Source of the DNA: Sepiola atlantica
Taxonomy: Eukaryota > Mollusca > Cephalopoda > Sepiida > Sepiolidae
Assembly: GCA_963556195.1 (NCBI GenBank)
Contig: OY744525.1
Location: 62,252,272 to 62,316,271 of the forward strand
Direction: 5' to 3'
Length of the DNA: 64,000 nucleotides
Positions 1 to 10,954 of this stretch are shown here, one piece after another. A program made the translations under genes and the position numbers. Within the stretch, counting starts at the first letter, position 1. Each line of letters begins with the position of its first letter. The notes beneath the pieces are model-generated. The model saw only the letters and a list, made by a program, of their open reading frames with translations, did no database searches and was not told the origin of the DNA.

Positions 1-540
1 TCTGTCAGTCCTATTGAAGTTTTAAAAGCATGTTCGTTGGTCTCTCACTCCATCACACATAACTTTAAAGCAGTATTTTAATCGCTATATGCATAGATTT
101 AATGGACGCATCGTAGGTATGTCCCTTCTTGTTCAACTATATTTAACAATATTACCCCGGGGGTGATGGAAAAAGCAAGATAGTAAATAAGAATTATAAC
201 CTAGATATCAGGGGTGTGGGTAGACGTCGCGTTTGGAATACGACTGTGATTGATGTGATAATTTCAAGGTTGAAACTAGGATGGAAACATTTTATTGTTT
301 GTATTTTGAGGTATGTCGATTTGAGCAATGTGTTAAAAATATTTGTCAGAATTACGCCACCGATCGAAAGAGAATTGGAAAAAAAACCGACAGAGCAAGA
401 CTTGCGATTAAAGTGAGCGGATGTTCCACCTTCTGCTCCCTCCAGTGGGGGTTGGGGAACTGACTGTGTATGTGAGACTGATAGTACTAAAAGAATTTCA
501 AAATTTTACTACAATATAAATAACCCCGACAAACCTGACT
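1..540. other. no gene recognised
   Basis: Unremarkable AT-rich sequence. Two short overlapping open frames occur (216-463) but neither resembles a known protein and they run in competing frames of the same bases. I see no repeat signature until the LINE fragment that begins near 541. Confidence 0.5.
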
Positions 541-790
541 AGCAGCAAACTCACATCCCTTCACTGTAGAGGTCCCCAGATGCCGGAAAACTTTCTACTC
601 TAATAGATTCTTTCTTCGGACAACTTGTCTTTGGAATTCTCTACCTGCTCCCTTTTTCCCCAACTGTACCAACATACAAAATAATAAATGTAATTTGAAT
701 AAACATCTTGCTGTATAACTCCCCGCTTATGATGGCCTCTAATCACAGTAGTCCCTTACATCTCAGTGGCAATAGGCCTTGTTTGATGAA
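541..790 (+). mobile_element. LINE 3'-end fragment (CR1/jockey-type)
   Basis: Plus-strand copy of the 3' end of the LINE that is best preserved at 56806-58180. It matches the sense strand of that element's last ~60 codons (the serine-rich stretch before the conserved WNSLPAP-type segment) and the following 3' untranslated part, including the shared words for the TFTVE and RRAF-like region. Frameshifts and base changes have destroyed the reading frame. It ends in an A-rich stretch near 805, consistent with a LINE 3' tail. The identity comes from comparison inside this window. Confidence 0.7.
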
Positions 791-799
791 TTAAATTTA

Positions 800-1240
800 A
801 GTGAAGAAAAAAAAAGCAATGAAAAACTTTTCTTGTTTCGAGTCTTCAATTTTGCTGCAATACCTGACGTGCCTGCTTTCTTTTGTATCTCTATTTCCCT
901 CACTCTAAACTCTTTAAAGAGACCAAGATTATCGCGTCATGATCTCATTCAATAGATTTCCTCAGGAACTACAAGAGCGTTCTCTTTCTGCAAACACAGG
1001 CGAAGTGGCCAGGTCCAGAAATAGAATATTTTGAAAGCAGACAAAACTATGGATAAAAACAATAAAAATAGATTTACCCTCCCACCCTCCCCACTCACCG
1101 CACCTCCAAATCAAATTCCAGCCTGTCGCTAAAAATGGCTGAACATTCTACAAAACTCTGGCCCCCAACCAGGTCACATCTGCGGCTATGCCGACGCACA
1201 CGTATACCGTGCTATACGATACCCATACCGCTCAATGGCT
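800..1240. other. no gene recognised
   Basis: Mixed-composition spacer. No open frame of interest, no tRNA-like boxes and no repeat that I can match elsewhere in the window. Confidence 0.45.
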
Positions 1241-1249
1241 TCTTAAATA

Positions 1250-1850
1250 AAAGAGCCAATTGTCTGTGAGAAGGTTATTTATTGAGTTCTTCTCGTCGTC
1301 TCTTTTGCGGTCTCTTCATTCTATTTTATTCCTAGTGTGGCAAATTTTACCAGACAACAAGAACTTTAAGGAGTTTGATTATTTAAGAAGACGGCTCAAC
1401 GAAAACTTGTTAACATTGGACTTGAAAACGACCATGTTGTAGTCAGTTGGGAAGCAGCCCCGTGGTACTGTGTTCCACAGACGGGTAGCTCTTTAAAAGA
1501 AACTTTTCTCATGGAAGTTCCGTTTAGTTTTAGGTACACAGAGGAAGAAAGGAAAATTATTTCCAGTGGTTGTAGCTAGACGAGTTCTTGTTGTGAATGT
1601 TTTAAGGGGGTGGGGGGAGGGGGTAAAGATTGGAGCTGTATCGCGCATCTACCATGAAAATAACGATAGAGTAGAGAAAGACTAGCAACGTCTCTTCTGT
1701 GAGAAAGAGGCTGTAGAGAAGAGAAGAGGACATCCCCTACTAGATTTTGAAGTCAGTTTTGTACTCTGTCAAGGCAGGAAAAGATGCACCTCCCCAGATG
1801 TGGCAACAGTACTCCATCTTTGGACGTATTTGACTGAGCCACCTATTTCC
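1250..1850 (-). mobile_element. LINE C-terminal/3' fragment
   Basis: Minus-strand remnant of a CR1/jockey-superfamily LINE. The plus strand carries the antisense of the reverse transcriptase tail: the words around 1790-1820 (dgtggcaacagtactccat-like) correspond to the ME-Y-C-C-HIW segment of the intact copy at 56929-58170. The segment 1375-1500 corresponds to the WN-LP terminal region. Closely related copies lie at 3090-3760, 3990-4220 and 60860-61410. The reading frame is broken. Confidence 0.65.
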
Positions 1851-2325
1851 AATATGCAACAGATTATAATTATAAGCTTGAAAATTGTATCCCTTACATT
1901 TCTATATAGACTATTACCAGGGCTTTACAGAGCCCTTCTTTTTGATGGAGCTAAGGAGTTAGAGGGATCATTTTTTATTCAGCAGGAGCAAGGGCGACTT
2001 CATTCTTTGCAAAAAAAGTGGATTTTCTAATCATTTTCACTGCTCCATTGACACTCCAAATTAACTGGCCCAAAATAAATGTAACATGAACATAAGTAGG
2101 CTGTAAGACTGCATACTTCCGGCTGACAACATAAGGATGGGCCACAGTCGTATCTGGACCTTACTTCTCCATATTGTATGAAGTATTCCCAAAATTATGC
2201 AATGGAAACGTTGATAAATCAAAATATTTTTTTTGATCAGGCTCAAATTTTACAGATCTATACAAAAAAATTGGGAAATATCAGAAGTTGAAACTCCATC
2301 AAAATTTCGATCTCGACTAATCTCG
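1850..2325. other. no gene recognised
   Basis: AT-rich spacer between a LINE remnant and a SINE tail fragment. Only short shadow frames are present. Confidence 0.4.
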
Positions 2326-2329
2326 ATTG

Positions 2330-2400
2330 CCCCTTTTGAGGGGCTGGATTGTCCCCACATTAAACATCAACCTTCTGTCTAATTCAGTCCAAGTAAATAG
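2330..2400 (+). mobile_element. SINE 3'-tail fragment
   Basis: About 70 bp matching the 3' half of the U2-headed SINEs at 47293-47485 and 61411-61613: the C4TTTTGAGG-like hairpin, the ATCCCCACATTAAA-type linker, the 'TCTGTCTAA' word and the terminal AAGTAAATAG. The head is missing, so this is a 5'-truncated copy, as expected for target-primed reverse transcription. Confidence 0.6.
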
Positions 2401-2739
2401 GAACTTTTTTGAAAATAATGTTGGAAATGTGTTGGATTTTCAACAGGTTATTTTAAATTGCAGATGGAGTGGAGAAAGGGGCAGCTCATTTTTTTAGGAG
2501 TGTGAGTGGCTCCTTTTTTAAATGTAGGAACGTGGACGGGAGTCGCTCCAAAACTAGTGGAGTGGGTAATGTCCTGACTTTTACTAAATGAAATATCAAA
2601 CTGTATACATACCAGCAGGACCCTGCACAATTCCATTCTTCATCTATCTATATAGTATTAAAATGTTATCGAGTTTGGGGAGTTTATTTGTATGCAAATA
2701 GTCCATGCGATTGGTTGACAAAAAAGGAATAGGCAGAGT

Positions 2740-2805
2740 ACACATTACTAAAGCAGTAGTTTTTATGATGTCAATATCAGAGTTCGAATCTCACTTAAGT
2801 TTTAT
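2740..2805 (+). mobile_element. tRNA-like SINE head fragment
   Basis: A pol III B-box-like word, GAGTTCGAATCTC, lies at about 2782-2794, preceded by ~45 bp that could be a degenerate tRNA body with AGCAGTAG-like A-box remnants. No cloverleaf can be completed, so this is a SINE relic rather than a tRNA gene. Confidence 0.4.
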
Positions 2806-3090
2806 GAATTTTAAGAAATTAACATAACATAATAACATAAAAAAACATTACATAAATATTTTTATCAAAATTAAGTGACTTTTTTTTATATAATTTGCAA
2901 AAGAAACGTATAAAGAGTATTCAGCATTAGTTTAAAACGAATTATTTTACTCAAAAACATAAGTTCTGATGTTTTTAATAATAAAACAATACATTCATCG
3001 AAGTTACTTACTCTCTCATACAAATACTAAGTACCATATTTTTTCTACAAAATTTCACAAATATTTTTCTTCATACTAGCTATAAAGTGG
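2805..3090. other. no gene recognised
   Basis: Very AT-rich spacer without identifiable elements. Confidence 0.4.
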
Positions 3091-3760
3091 TAGAAGCTAG
3101 TTTTTTGTTTAACTAACGAGTCACCGCTCATCAAGGCCCAAAGGCCACCCGAGGACAAATGTTAATGGTATATGTCAGGTAGATGGTGAGACTAACACCT
3201 TGAAGATTGCAAATGATGAATTTGATTACTAAAGAGGATGGCTGAACAAAAACTTGTTAACATTGGACTTGAAAACAACCATGCCGTCGTCAGCTGGGAA
3301 GCAGCTCCGTGTACAGTTCTTGGAAAGAAACTTTGCTCATGGAAGTTCTGCTTAGCTCCACATATGCAGGGGAAGAAATGAAAATTCCTTAGTGGTTGTA
3401 GCTAAACGAGTTTTTGCTGTGAATGTTTTACAGGAGGAATCAGAAATTGAAACTCAGTTAAGCACCTACCGTGAAAATAACGATAGAGTAGAGAGAGATT
3501 AGCAACCCCTCTTCTGTAAGAAAGAGGCTGTAGGAACAAAACGAGGACATCTCTCACTAAATTTTGAACCCGATTTTGTACTCTGTCAAGGCAGGAGAGT
3601 GTGGCACATCCACAGATGCGGCAACAGTACTCCATCTTAGGACATATCTGGCTCTTATACAGGTAGAGGATTGCGTCAAGAGTGAGATAAAGATGGAAAT
3701 TGACATACTCAGGTACTGTACCAACCCTGCTCAAGGAGCGGGTATAAACTAGTTGAAATT
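3090..3760 (-). mobile_element. LINE reverse-transcriptase C-terminal pseudogene
   Basis: Minus-strand LINE remnant. An open frame of about 110 codons (3402-3734) still reads as the RT thumb and C-terminal region: LYLYKSQICPKMEYCC, then LDRVQNRVQNLV, LQPLSYRRGVANLSLLYRYF and a final LIPP. These align in order with the intact copy at 56929-58170 (LYLYKATIRPCMEYCC, LDKVQKRVVNL, LQPLSHRRNVASLCLFYKYF, LVPP). The 3' untranslated part extends to about 3090. There is no catalytic FADD core left. Three sister copies lie at 1250-1850, 3990-4220 and 60860-61410. Confidence 0.75.
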
Positions 3761-3829
3761 ACATTTTTTGAAAAATCCGAACAATATGAAATGTAAGAAT
3801 TTTTTATGATAGTTTAATTTTACAATAAA

Positions 3830-3872
3830 CTAGCTATACTTACCCCAGCGTTGCCCGGGATGCCAGTAAAAT
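3830..3872 (-). mobile_element. Helitron-like 3' terminus
   Basis: Read on the minus strand this is a GC-rich hairpin-forming word (CCCGGGCAACGCTGGGG) followed by TAAGTATAGCTAG and then T. A hairpin just upstream of CTAG with insertion next to T is the Helitron 3' end signature. A very similar end sits at 60745-60785. The 5' end of the element was not located. Confidence 0.4.
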
Positions 3873-3989
3873 CATTTTTGTTTTTAATTTTTTTTATTTG
3901 CACATGTTTAAACTTAAAGTAGACAACTCCTATTACTTTTTTCAATTTAAAATGAGTTATTCCCCTTGCTGATATTTATTTTTTATTTA

Positions 3990-4220
3990 TACTAATGGTT
4001 CACCACTTACAAAAGCAAAAAGTTACTCGAGTGTACGTTAGTAATATCTTCAGTTGGATGATGGAAGAGTACTATGAAAGGATGGAGAACAATGATTGAT
4101 TTAGGGGACAAATCAACAGATATTTGTTGACGTTGGACTTAAACACGACCATGTTATAGTTTGTAGGGAAACATTACCACGGTAATGTGTTTCACAGATG
4201 AGAAGTTCCAGGAAAGGTAT
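3990..4220 (-). mobile_element. LINE 3' fragment
   Basis: Diverged sister of the remnants at 1250-1850 and 3090-3760. It shares in order the GTTGACGTTGGACTT, ACGACCATG and GGGAA-CA-TACCACGG-like words, which encode the WN-LP-terminal segment of the LINE protein on the minus strand. No open frame survives. Confidence 0.6.
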
Positions 4221-4224
4221 TTAA

Positions 4225-4845
4225 AAACATTTCATATTAGCAGTCGTCTGAACCAGACCAAGTAATTTTTTAAATAAATTATAGCTAAGTACGTTATTAC
4301 ATTGCCAATAACACAGTACAACAATAACACATAAAAATTGGTTAGTCAGAAGCAAACTTTGATTTGTCAACTTGAATGCTATTTGGGTCTGACTTTGAAA
4401 ATCCCATAAGAGAACATTATACGGTAGGAGTACAAATAAAATATTCAATTTTAGCTTTATCGCTTCTCGTGTGTCTGTGTAGCTCGACTCTACGTGACTT
4501 AAATATTGTATTTATTTACTTTAAGTCGAATATTTATTGAAATCAAAAATGCAATAGTGTAATTTATTTTACACGAAATTTAAAAAATAAACTATTTAAA
4601 AAATAATTTAATTACGAAATTAAATCTACCAAAATGCATTTCGGTTTATTAATAAACAGGTCAGCCATTTAAATATTGTGTTTATAGAAGAAGGAATTAC
4701 ACTTATGACCCTTCGAAATTTGAAAAAAAATTGGAAGCATTTAAACTGTTGAATAGAAAATCATTTAAACTGGCTTTAAAATTCTTAGTAAATCCTGATG
4801 TATCAAAAGATTGAAAGTTTTGAAAGCTATTTACGTCCAATAATT
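4225..4845. other. no gene recognised
   Basis: Very AT-rich sequence with only incidental open frames. No identifiable element. Confidence 0.4.
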
Positions 4846-4849
4846 TTAG

Positions 4850-5050
4850 TAGGGTTAGTAGATGTTGAACAATTGAGGTAGCAGATCCAGTTCACAGAGG
4901 AAGGGTAAGGAAAACATGGGAGGAAGCGATAAGGATGGATTTGAGAGAAAGATATATAAATAAAGACCTGGTCAGAGATAAGTTAGTTTGGAAGTCAATT
5001 TCTTAAAAAGCTGCCAAACACATGCCAACATGTAAAAATGAACGTTAAAC
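4850..5050 (+). mobile_element. LINE C-terminal fragment (RGR-RKTW type)
   Basis: Plus-strand translation gives DPVHRGRVRKTWEEA followed by RMDLRERYINKDLV, the conserved C-terminal segment that follows the reverse transcriptase in RTE/L2-like LINEs (usually GRPRKTW...DL..RG). The same protein segment occurs at 37470-37580. It ends in a GATGA-rich 3' tail (5059-5070). It directly abuts the satellite array that begins near 5140. Confidence 0.6.
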
Positions 5051-5139
5051 CAAATATAATGATGACGATGCATTTTATAAATAGAGATTGAAACAAGATT
5101 AGTTTAAGAAAATTAATAATAGTTTTTTTAACAAAGATG

Positions 5140-6060
5140 GATAATGTATAAAATAGAAAAGATATTTTTTTATTGTGTTTAAGCATTAAATAACCCCAAA
5201 CATGATTGCTATGTTGTAAAATAGACAAGACAATCCTTTTGTTGTGTTTCAGGATAAAATAACCCTAAAAAAGGGTTGACATGCAGTAAAATAGTTCAGA
5301 TAAACCTTTTATTATTTTTCAACATTAAATAACTGAAGAAAAAAAATGCTGGGATCAATTATACTTGAATAAGCAACAACCAAAAGGACACATTTTGGAT
5401 TGACACCGGTTTCTTTTACTTATGGTTGAATTATAAACAAAACATTGGCTTCGTAGATTTTTTTTATTTTAATTTTTAAAAAAAAAGGTTATTTACAAAA
5501 CGTTTTGTTTTGTAAACTTTGGAGATTTATAAGAAATAAAAATTAATTAATTGCGAAGGCAATGTTTTTTTTAATAATTTAACCGAAAGTAAAAGAAACC
5601 GGTGTCAAACAAAATGTGTCCTTTTGATCGTTGCTAATTATGGGGTGCCTCAAGTATAATTGATTTTGATATGCCACAAAACGAGCTTTTTATTAAGTTT
5701 CATTGTTAAATAACTATAAAAGGGGTCAATATGCTATTAAACAGAAGAGACAAACCTTTTGTGTTTCAGCATTAAATAACTCTAAAATGGTTGATATGCC
5801 AAAAAAGAAATGAGTCAGGCATTTTATAGAGTTTAGGATTTAAATAATCCTCAAAAGATGTTGATATGTTATGAAAAAACTTGACAAGCTTTGTATTGTA
5901 TTTCAACATTAAAAACCCTAAAATGGTTGATATTCCATAAAACAGATGATACAAGCATTTTATTGTGTTTTGGTATTAAATAACCCCAAAAAGCGGTTGA
6001 TATGCCGTAATACAGATGAAGCAAACTTTTTAAAAATCATGTTCAAATGTTAACTAACCC
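5140..6060 (-). repeat. ~70-bp satellite array, copy 1
   Basis: Diverged tandem units of about 70 bp, each containing a TTTTATTGTGTTT-like word, an 'AGCATTAAATAACCC' word and a 'GTTGATATGCC' word (for example near 5170, 5250, 5700, 5790, 5920 and 5970). The unit is the reverse complement of the array at 52985-54450, where 'CATATCAAC', 'TTTAATACCTAAACACAATAAAAGG' parts recur. Short open frames here (LMLKHNKK-type peptides) arise from the repeat and are not genes. The array is interrupted by the foldback element at 5354-5664. Confidence 0.75.
5354..5664. mobile_element. foldback/MITE element inside satellite
   Basis: Imperfect inverted repeat of about 310 bp. The left arm starts ATCAATTATACTTG and continues with AAAAGGACACATTTTG and ACACCGGTTTCTTTTACTT. 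The right arm is its reverse complement, ending CAAGTATAATTGAT. Arms are about 100 bp around an AT-rich centre. It lies between units of the satellite array, so it inserted after the array formed. No transposase is encoded and the target duplication is not clear. Confidence 0.7.
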
Positions 6061-6126
6061 AAAACCGTGAGACAGACCAGCTAATCTTATAATACAAGGT
6101 AACTCCCCCCCCCCCCAATATTACTC

Positions 6127-6727
6127 CATGAAACCGTTAATAAAATTCACAATTCTTTCTGCAATCCAACCATATTTGGTCAAATAAACTTCAGTCTTTA
6201 CCTGACTTGCTCGCCATGTTTCAGTCATGAATGTCCAACAGTCTTTGTTTTATTGCTGTTCAATGATATGTGGGGACACTTTGGAGATCGTCTCATCACT
6301 AGGAGGTGTGATCCTGGATGGGTTTCACCACTCACTGGCCTTGAACCCCCATCCCAGATGTTTATCTGTGGGGTTATCTCAAAGATAATATCTATCAAAA
6401 CAATTGCCAAACTATTCCTGAACAGCCCAAATCAGTCGTATTCACAGGTGTGCTGGCGATGCAGAACTTCACATTGTGAGCATATCATGGAACGGTGATA
6501 AAACAAAGACTGTTGGATATTCATGACAAACTCGGTGAACAAGTCAGACATAAAAAAGAGAAGAGTGTATCAGTTATTGACAATTTTGCATATCGTTGAA
6601 CGGCAATAAAAGGAAGACTGTTGGACCTTAATGACTGAAACTTGGTGGACAAGTCAGACTGAAGTTTATTTGCACCAAATATTGTTGGATTGTAGGAAGC
6701 AGTGTAAATTTTATTAATGCTTTCATG
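6127..6727. mobile_element. 600-bp inverted-repeat element
   Basis: Left arm 6127-6265 and right arm about 6590-6727 are imperfect reverse complements over roughly 135 bp: both ends read CATGAAA(C/G)C(G/A)TTAATAAAATT inward, then share the AACTTCAGTCT and CCAACAGTCTTT words. The central ~325 bp contains a more GC-balanced stretch (6265-6480) and a partial extra copy of the arm (6487-6545). No transposase frame. Likely a foldback or MITE-type DNA transposon. Confidence 0.7.
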
Positions 6728-6799
6728 AGTGGCATTTCTTTTGAAGGGAAGGTTACCCTGTACGTTAAGTTTCAAACCATCACAAAACTTTAAACCCAC

Positions 6800-8420
6800 T
6801 ACTGTATATCTTTCTCAATATTATTAGGATCAAGGTAACAATAGCTGATTCAGTTAAAATACGAATTTAGTTAATTTACTTTGCCAATATCTATTATATT
6901 ATTAACTCCCACTATTAATCCGATGTTTGTTTTAGGAGAGGATGACCCATGCCTACATCGCGGCTCATGTCAAGTCACCTTTGAACCGTGAGCAAAGGAG
7001 AAAGTCACTGATTTTATCGCCAGTGGGCAGAGTGTCAAGAGATTACAACTGCCATGCTGGAATCCATTCCAAATTCTTTTACCAGTGCCAAATGAGAGAC
7101 ATAAGGAATCTATGAGAAATTCTAATGAGAAAAGAATCTATACAGATACAGTAATATAAGTCTGCAGATTAAGCTATAACTTCTATATCATATATAAAAT
7201 TAAATCGGTAAGATTCTCTACTTAGATCGATATAGCAATGCATTTGACATATCGATATTTGATTCTGACTAGCCAGTGGTTTACGTAAATTATCAGTCTG
7301 TGTTCTTTGCTAACAAATATTAAAAATGCAGTCTATTTTATTGATTACACACTATATCCGGCCCGATATTTCCTTTATTAGGTCACTTCCTGATGTACAC
7401 TGGTCTTTTTTCAGGAATATAAATCAGCAGATTAATCTCTATATACAGGGTCTGGACTCATAGACAAGTTAATATAGAGACTATTCTTATTTTTAATATA
7501 ATTTTAATCATCTAAGTATCATTTATAATTTTATTTATTATCTCACCTAGATGACATACCATAAGCAATTTTAGTTTCAACAGGATTGGGGCTCCATCAC
7601 ATTTTGCGAATGATGTGTGCAGATGTTTGGATAACACATTTCCAAGGAACTAGATTGGACATTAAAGGCTACCGTTATCTTCGGATTTGAGTCTTGTGGG
7701 TGTTTTCTTATGGAGATATCTGAAATCAGTGGTTCATGCTTGCAAACCAATAACTTTACAATCACGAGAAAATAGCATCACACAAGAAATTAACACCATT
7801 AGAGAGAATAACTCTATACTCTAAATATCAAAGATTATGTGTCTCCCGTGTAAGAAATTGTTTGGAAGAAGGTAGATATCAATTTGAACACTTATTGTAA
7901 ATTGCATATTGTTATATAGTAAATTGTTTATTAGACCAGACTTTTTTCAACACGCTGTATCTTAAGCAAAGAAGTCTCTATGTGTATGTCTGTCCGTGTA
8001 TCAGTTGTCAATGATTGATCTTCAAGCCAAACCAATAGCATATTTGAAATCAGCAGATTCCTGCAGATGGTTTTGTCGGGTACTAAATGATTAAAAGTTT
8101 TTTTTTTACTATTATAATAATTTTATTATATAATAGAAAAGCCGCATTTTCTATCTGTGCGCGTATGTGTCTAGCTAAAAGTCACAAACTACACACGGTA
8201 TACTTACAAACCTTACATCAGCAGATCTAGTGTGTATCCGCTCTGGTTATGTCAAAAATACTTTAATATTTATAGGCTGTGGGTCAACATGAACGATATT
8301 CCTATATAGAAGAGGAGTCAGATATTTTAAATGCAAGAAAAAACTACTTTTTTTCAGAAATTATTAAATCGTTCTAAAAGAAAATTTTATTTAGGTCAAA
8401 CTCGCAGGGAGCTAGTGGCA
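6800..8420. other. no gene recognised
   Basis: AT-rich spacer. It holds a short segment around 7240-7280 (ATATCGATATTTGATTCTGACTAG) that recurs at about 41330-41350 and 48940-48960 as part of a dispersed repeat, and two GTGTATGTCTGTCCG-like starts near 7980 and 8150 that resemble the 5' ends of dispersed elements elsewhere. No coding potential seen. Confidence 0.4.
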
Positions 8421-8423
8421 AGA

Positions 8424-8426
8424 TAG

Positions 8427-8468
<42 letters not shown>

Positions 8469-8570
8469 TGAGAAAGAGAATGATGAGAGATAAAAAGAGG
8501 GTCTGTGTGCATGTGTTTCTGAGAGAGAGAGAGAGAGAGAGAGAGCAATAGAGAGAGAGAGAAGAGATAA
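8424..8570. repeat. GATA/GA simple repeat
   Basis: (GATA)n passing into (GA)n, interrupted by about 60 bp and followed by another GA run. Simple microsatellite. Confidence 0.95.
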
Positions 8571-8574
8571 GGTT

Positions 8575-9285
8575 TAATAGTCGGCTGGTGATTGCATTTA
8601 TTTATTTTTATTATATTGAAAAAGAATCAAAACAGAGAGAGAGAGAATGCAAAAAAGGCATCTAAATATATTCTTTTTCAATTTAATTCAATATTTTATT
8701 TTATAATAGCTAATGTTCACTAATAGATTGGTAGACCAAAGACTCAAAAATGGTACTTGATGCCCACTTGCTAAAAACTCAGCATTATAAGGTGAAGGAT
8801 CAAGTGTAAGTGGAGTAATCCTGGGAAACGAGTGACACTCTTCTTACACTTCTGTGTAGTAGCCAATGAAAAGAGAGCCCCAGGTTGCCCTCGTCTATGG
8901 TCAACCACTTTACTTTTTACTTATTTTATAAGTATTTAAATTAATTTGTTTAAATGGATGAGAAAATTAAACAATTTTATGTGCATAATACTTTAATTAA
9001 AATGTAAAATTACTTAATTAAAAAAATTGGTTGATATGTCGTCTGCTTAAATGCTCATTTTGACTATATTTCTTCCTTTCTTTTCTTTTTGCAAGTTTGC
9101 TCATGAATGAAAGACATGAATGGGGATTCAAAGAAGAGAGAAAGAGAGAGAGATAGAAAGAAAAGGGTTTTTAAAAAAAATGTCTGTAATTACTTTTTTT
9201 TAGGTGGAAAAATCCTGCTCCTCAAAATAGACACTCGTGATGGGAGCAACAATATCGGTATAATGCTGTTGGTACACCCTCACAA
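8575..9285. other. no gene recognised
   Basis: AT-rich spacer with GA-rich patches near 8635 and 9135. The open frame at 9107-9289 is lysine/arginine-rich because of the GA repeat and is not supported as a gene. Confidence 0.4.
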
Positions 9286-9289
9286 ATAG

Positions 9290-9500
9290 ATAAGCTTAAT
9301 AGCATGGCAAAGAAGGAGGTAATGCTCGTTGGGATAAAATAATATCATGGGGTCTTCATTTGCATTAGACGCCTATAAAAAGGAAAATTTGTCACAAATT
9401 CCTCCTAAGTTTTGGAGATAGACTCCTACAAAATTTGATTAAATTACACATGGTACTGGTACTTGGATAAGTATATTTCATTTTGATCAAAGTGTATACA
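9290..9500 (+). repeat. dispersed repeat shared with 16465-16645
   Basis: Shares, in order, an AATAATAT-GTGGGGTCT word, TTGCATTAGACG, a 'GTCACAAATTCCT' word, TTTTGGAGATAGACTCC and TACTTGGATAAGTAT with 16465-16645. There it lies downstream of a U2-like head, so this is probably a 5'-truncated copy of the same element. Confidence 0.6.
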
Positions 9501-9575
9501 ATACATATATTTTGAATAACCTCATAAAATCTATGATTGAAATACGGTTTTCTTTGTGCAGCCATACAATATACA

Positions 9576-9577
9576 TT

Positions 9578-9613
<36 letters not shown>

Positions 9614-9799
9614 TTCCGAAACAGTTTTTCATGGTAAACAACTGATGATCCCTTAAAATAGTGTTAGAAACAAACTAATATAATAACTGTAAAAAATAAA
9701 TTGATGTACATGAGTGATTTTCCACTGAAAGACTTGGGACTATAAGTTTGTTTGTTTTTTTTGTTTTTTTAATATAGTTTTAATGGTTGAGAAACTTCC

Positions 9800-9843
<44 letters not shown>
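9576..9843. repeat. two (TA)n microsatellites
   Basis: (TA)n at 9576-9610 and 9806-9843, with AT-rich unique sequence between them. Confidence 0.9.
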
Positions 9844-9847
<4 letters not shown>

Positions 9848-9874
9848 AGCTATGAAAATATATTTATGGCAGTA

Positions 9875-10140
9875 ATGCTACACAGAGGTTCCCGCGTTTC
9901 ATCCCCAAGGGAATCTTCAAGCTAAAATTTTAGCCTGAAGATTCCCCCCGGGGATGAAACGTGGGAGCCTCTGTGTAGCTTAATAGCCATAAATATATTT
10001 TCATAACTTACTACCTAGCTCTACTTACGTATCGAGCACTGTTGAAGTAAATACTGAAAATTGATACATAAAAAATTATATCTCCTTATAAAATTTTATG
10101 TGGATACATGAAATAGTAATATATATATATATATATATAT
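9875..10140 (+). mobile_element. Penelope-type terminal repeat with inverted motif pair
   Basis: Contains a CTGAAGA-(C/G hairpin)-GAAAC motif on the plus strand (9935-9960) and a mirrored, reverse-complement copy just upstream (about 9880-9925), so 9875-9985 is nearly palindromic. It is followed by the block ATAAATATATTTTCATA-CTTACTACCTAGCTCTAC and GATACATAAAA. The same block occurs at 21240-21650 and at 29800-29965, where it follows a Penelope GIY-YIG remnant. No coding sequence. Confidence 0.6.
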
Positions 10141-10189
10141 ATTTCTATTTGGTCCCCCGATTTATAAAATCAGGAGACCTATGTTTTGA

Positions 10190-10700
10190 GGCATTTCCGT
10201 CCGTCCGTCCGTCCGTCCGTCCGTCCAGATTTTTCTCCGCAACCATCCATTGAATTTCTCTGAAATTTTGCATGAAGTTGTAACTTTGGTCAGGTTAAAA
10301 AGTGACATTCTCCGATTTTTGAAAAACAATCTGGTTAGCCCCCCAGGGGGTCAAAAGGCCCCGAAATGGCAAAAAATGACATTTTTTGCCCCATAACTTT
10401 TCATCCATTCATTCAATTTCTCTGAAACTTGGCCAAAATATGGAGGCAATTGTTCCTAATAGAAAATAAGTATCGCTGACCTTGGAAAAAATCTGGTTCG
10501 CGCCCCCAGGGGGTCAAAAGACCCCAAAATGGCAAAAAATTACCCTTTTTCTCCCATAACGTTTGATCCATCCATTCAATTTTTCTGAAACTTGGCCAAA
10601 ATGTAGAGGCAATTGTTCTGGATATAAAATTAGCAACCATTGACCTCAGAAAAATTCTGGTTCTCGCCCCCAGGGGGTACAATGGGGGTCAAAAATGCCC
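10190..10700. repeat. degenerate ~160-bp tandem repeat
   Basis: After a (TCCG)n run (10196-10225) come about three diverged units of 150-165 bp. Each has CATCCATTCAATTT-TCTGAAA, a TGGCCAAAAT-like word, a TGACCT-GGAAAAA word and a palindromic CCCCCAGGGGGT followed by CAAAA-CCCC-AAATGGCAAAA. Unit starts lie near 10240, 10395 and 10556. The open frame at 10413-10682 reads through units and is repetitive, so I do not call a gene. Confidence 0.7.
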
Positions 10701-10954
10701 CAAATTGCCCAAATTTATTGCATTTTACACTCGCCACATCGAGTCACATACAGAGAGGAACCACGCATGCGCGGCTCATTCTATTTGAAATTTTTCTTTC
10801 TATGTTCAAATATAAATTTTATAACATAAAGGAATTGTTATAGCTCAATAGTGTAAGGCCTGAACTATGTTATTTATTTTTTTCCGATTTCATATCATAT
10901 CCAATGTTTTGAATTTATTTTCTTATTTAACATACAATCGTTTCGGCATACATA

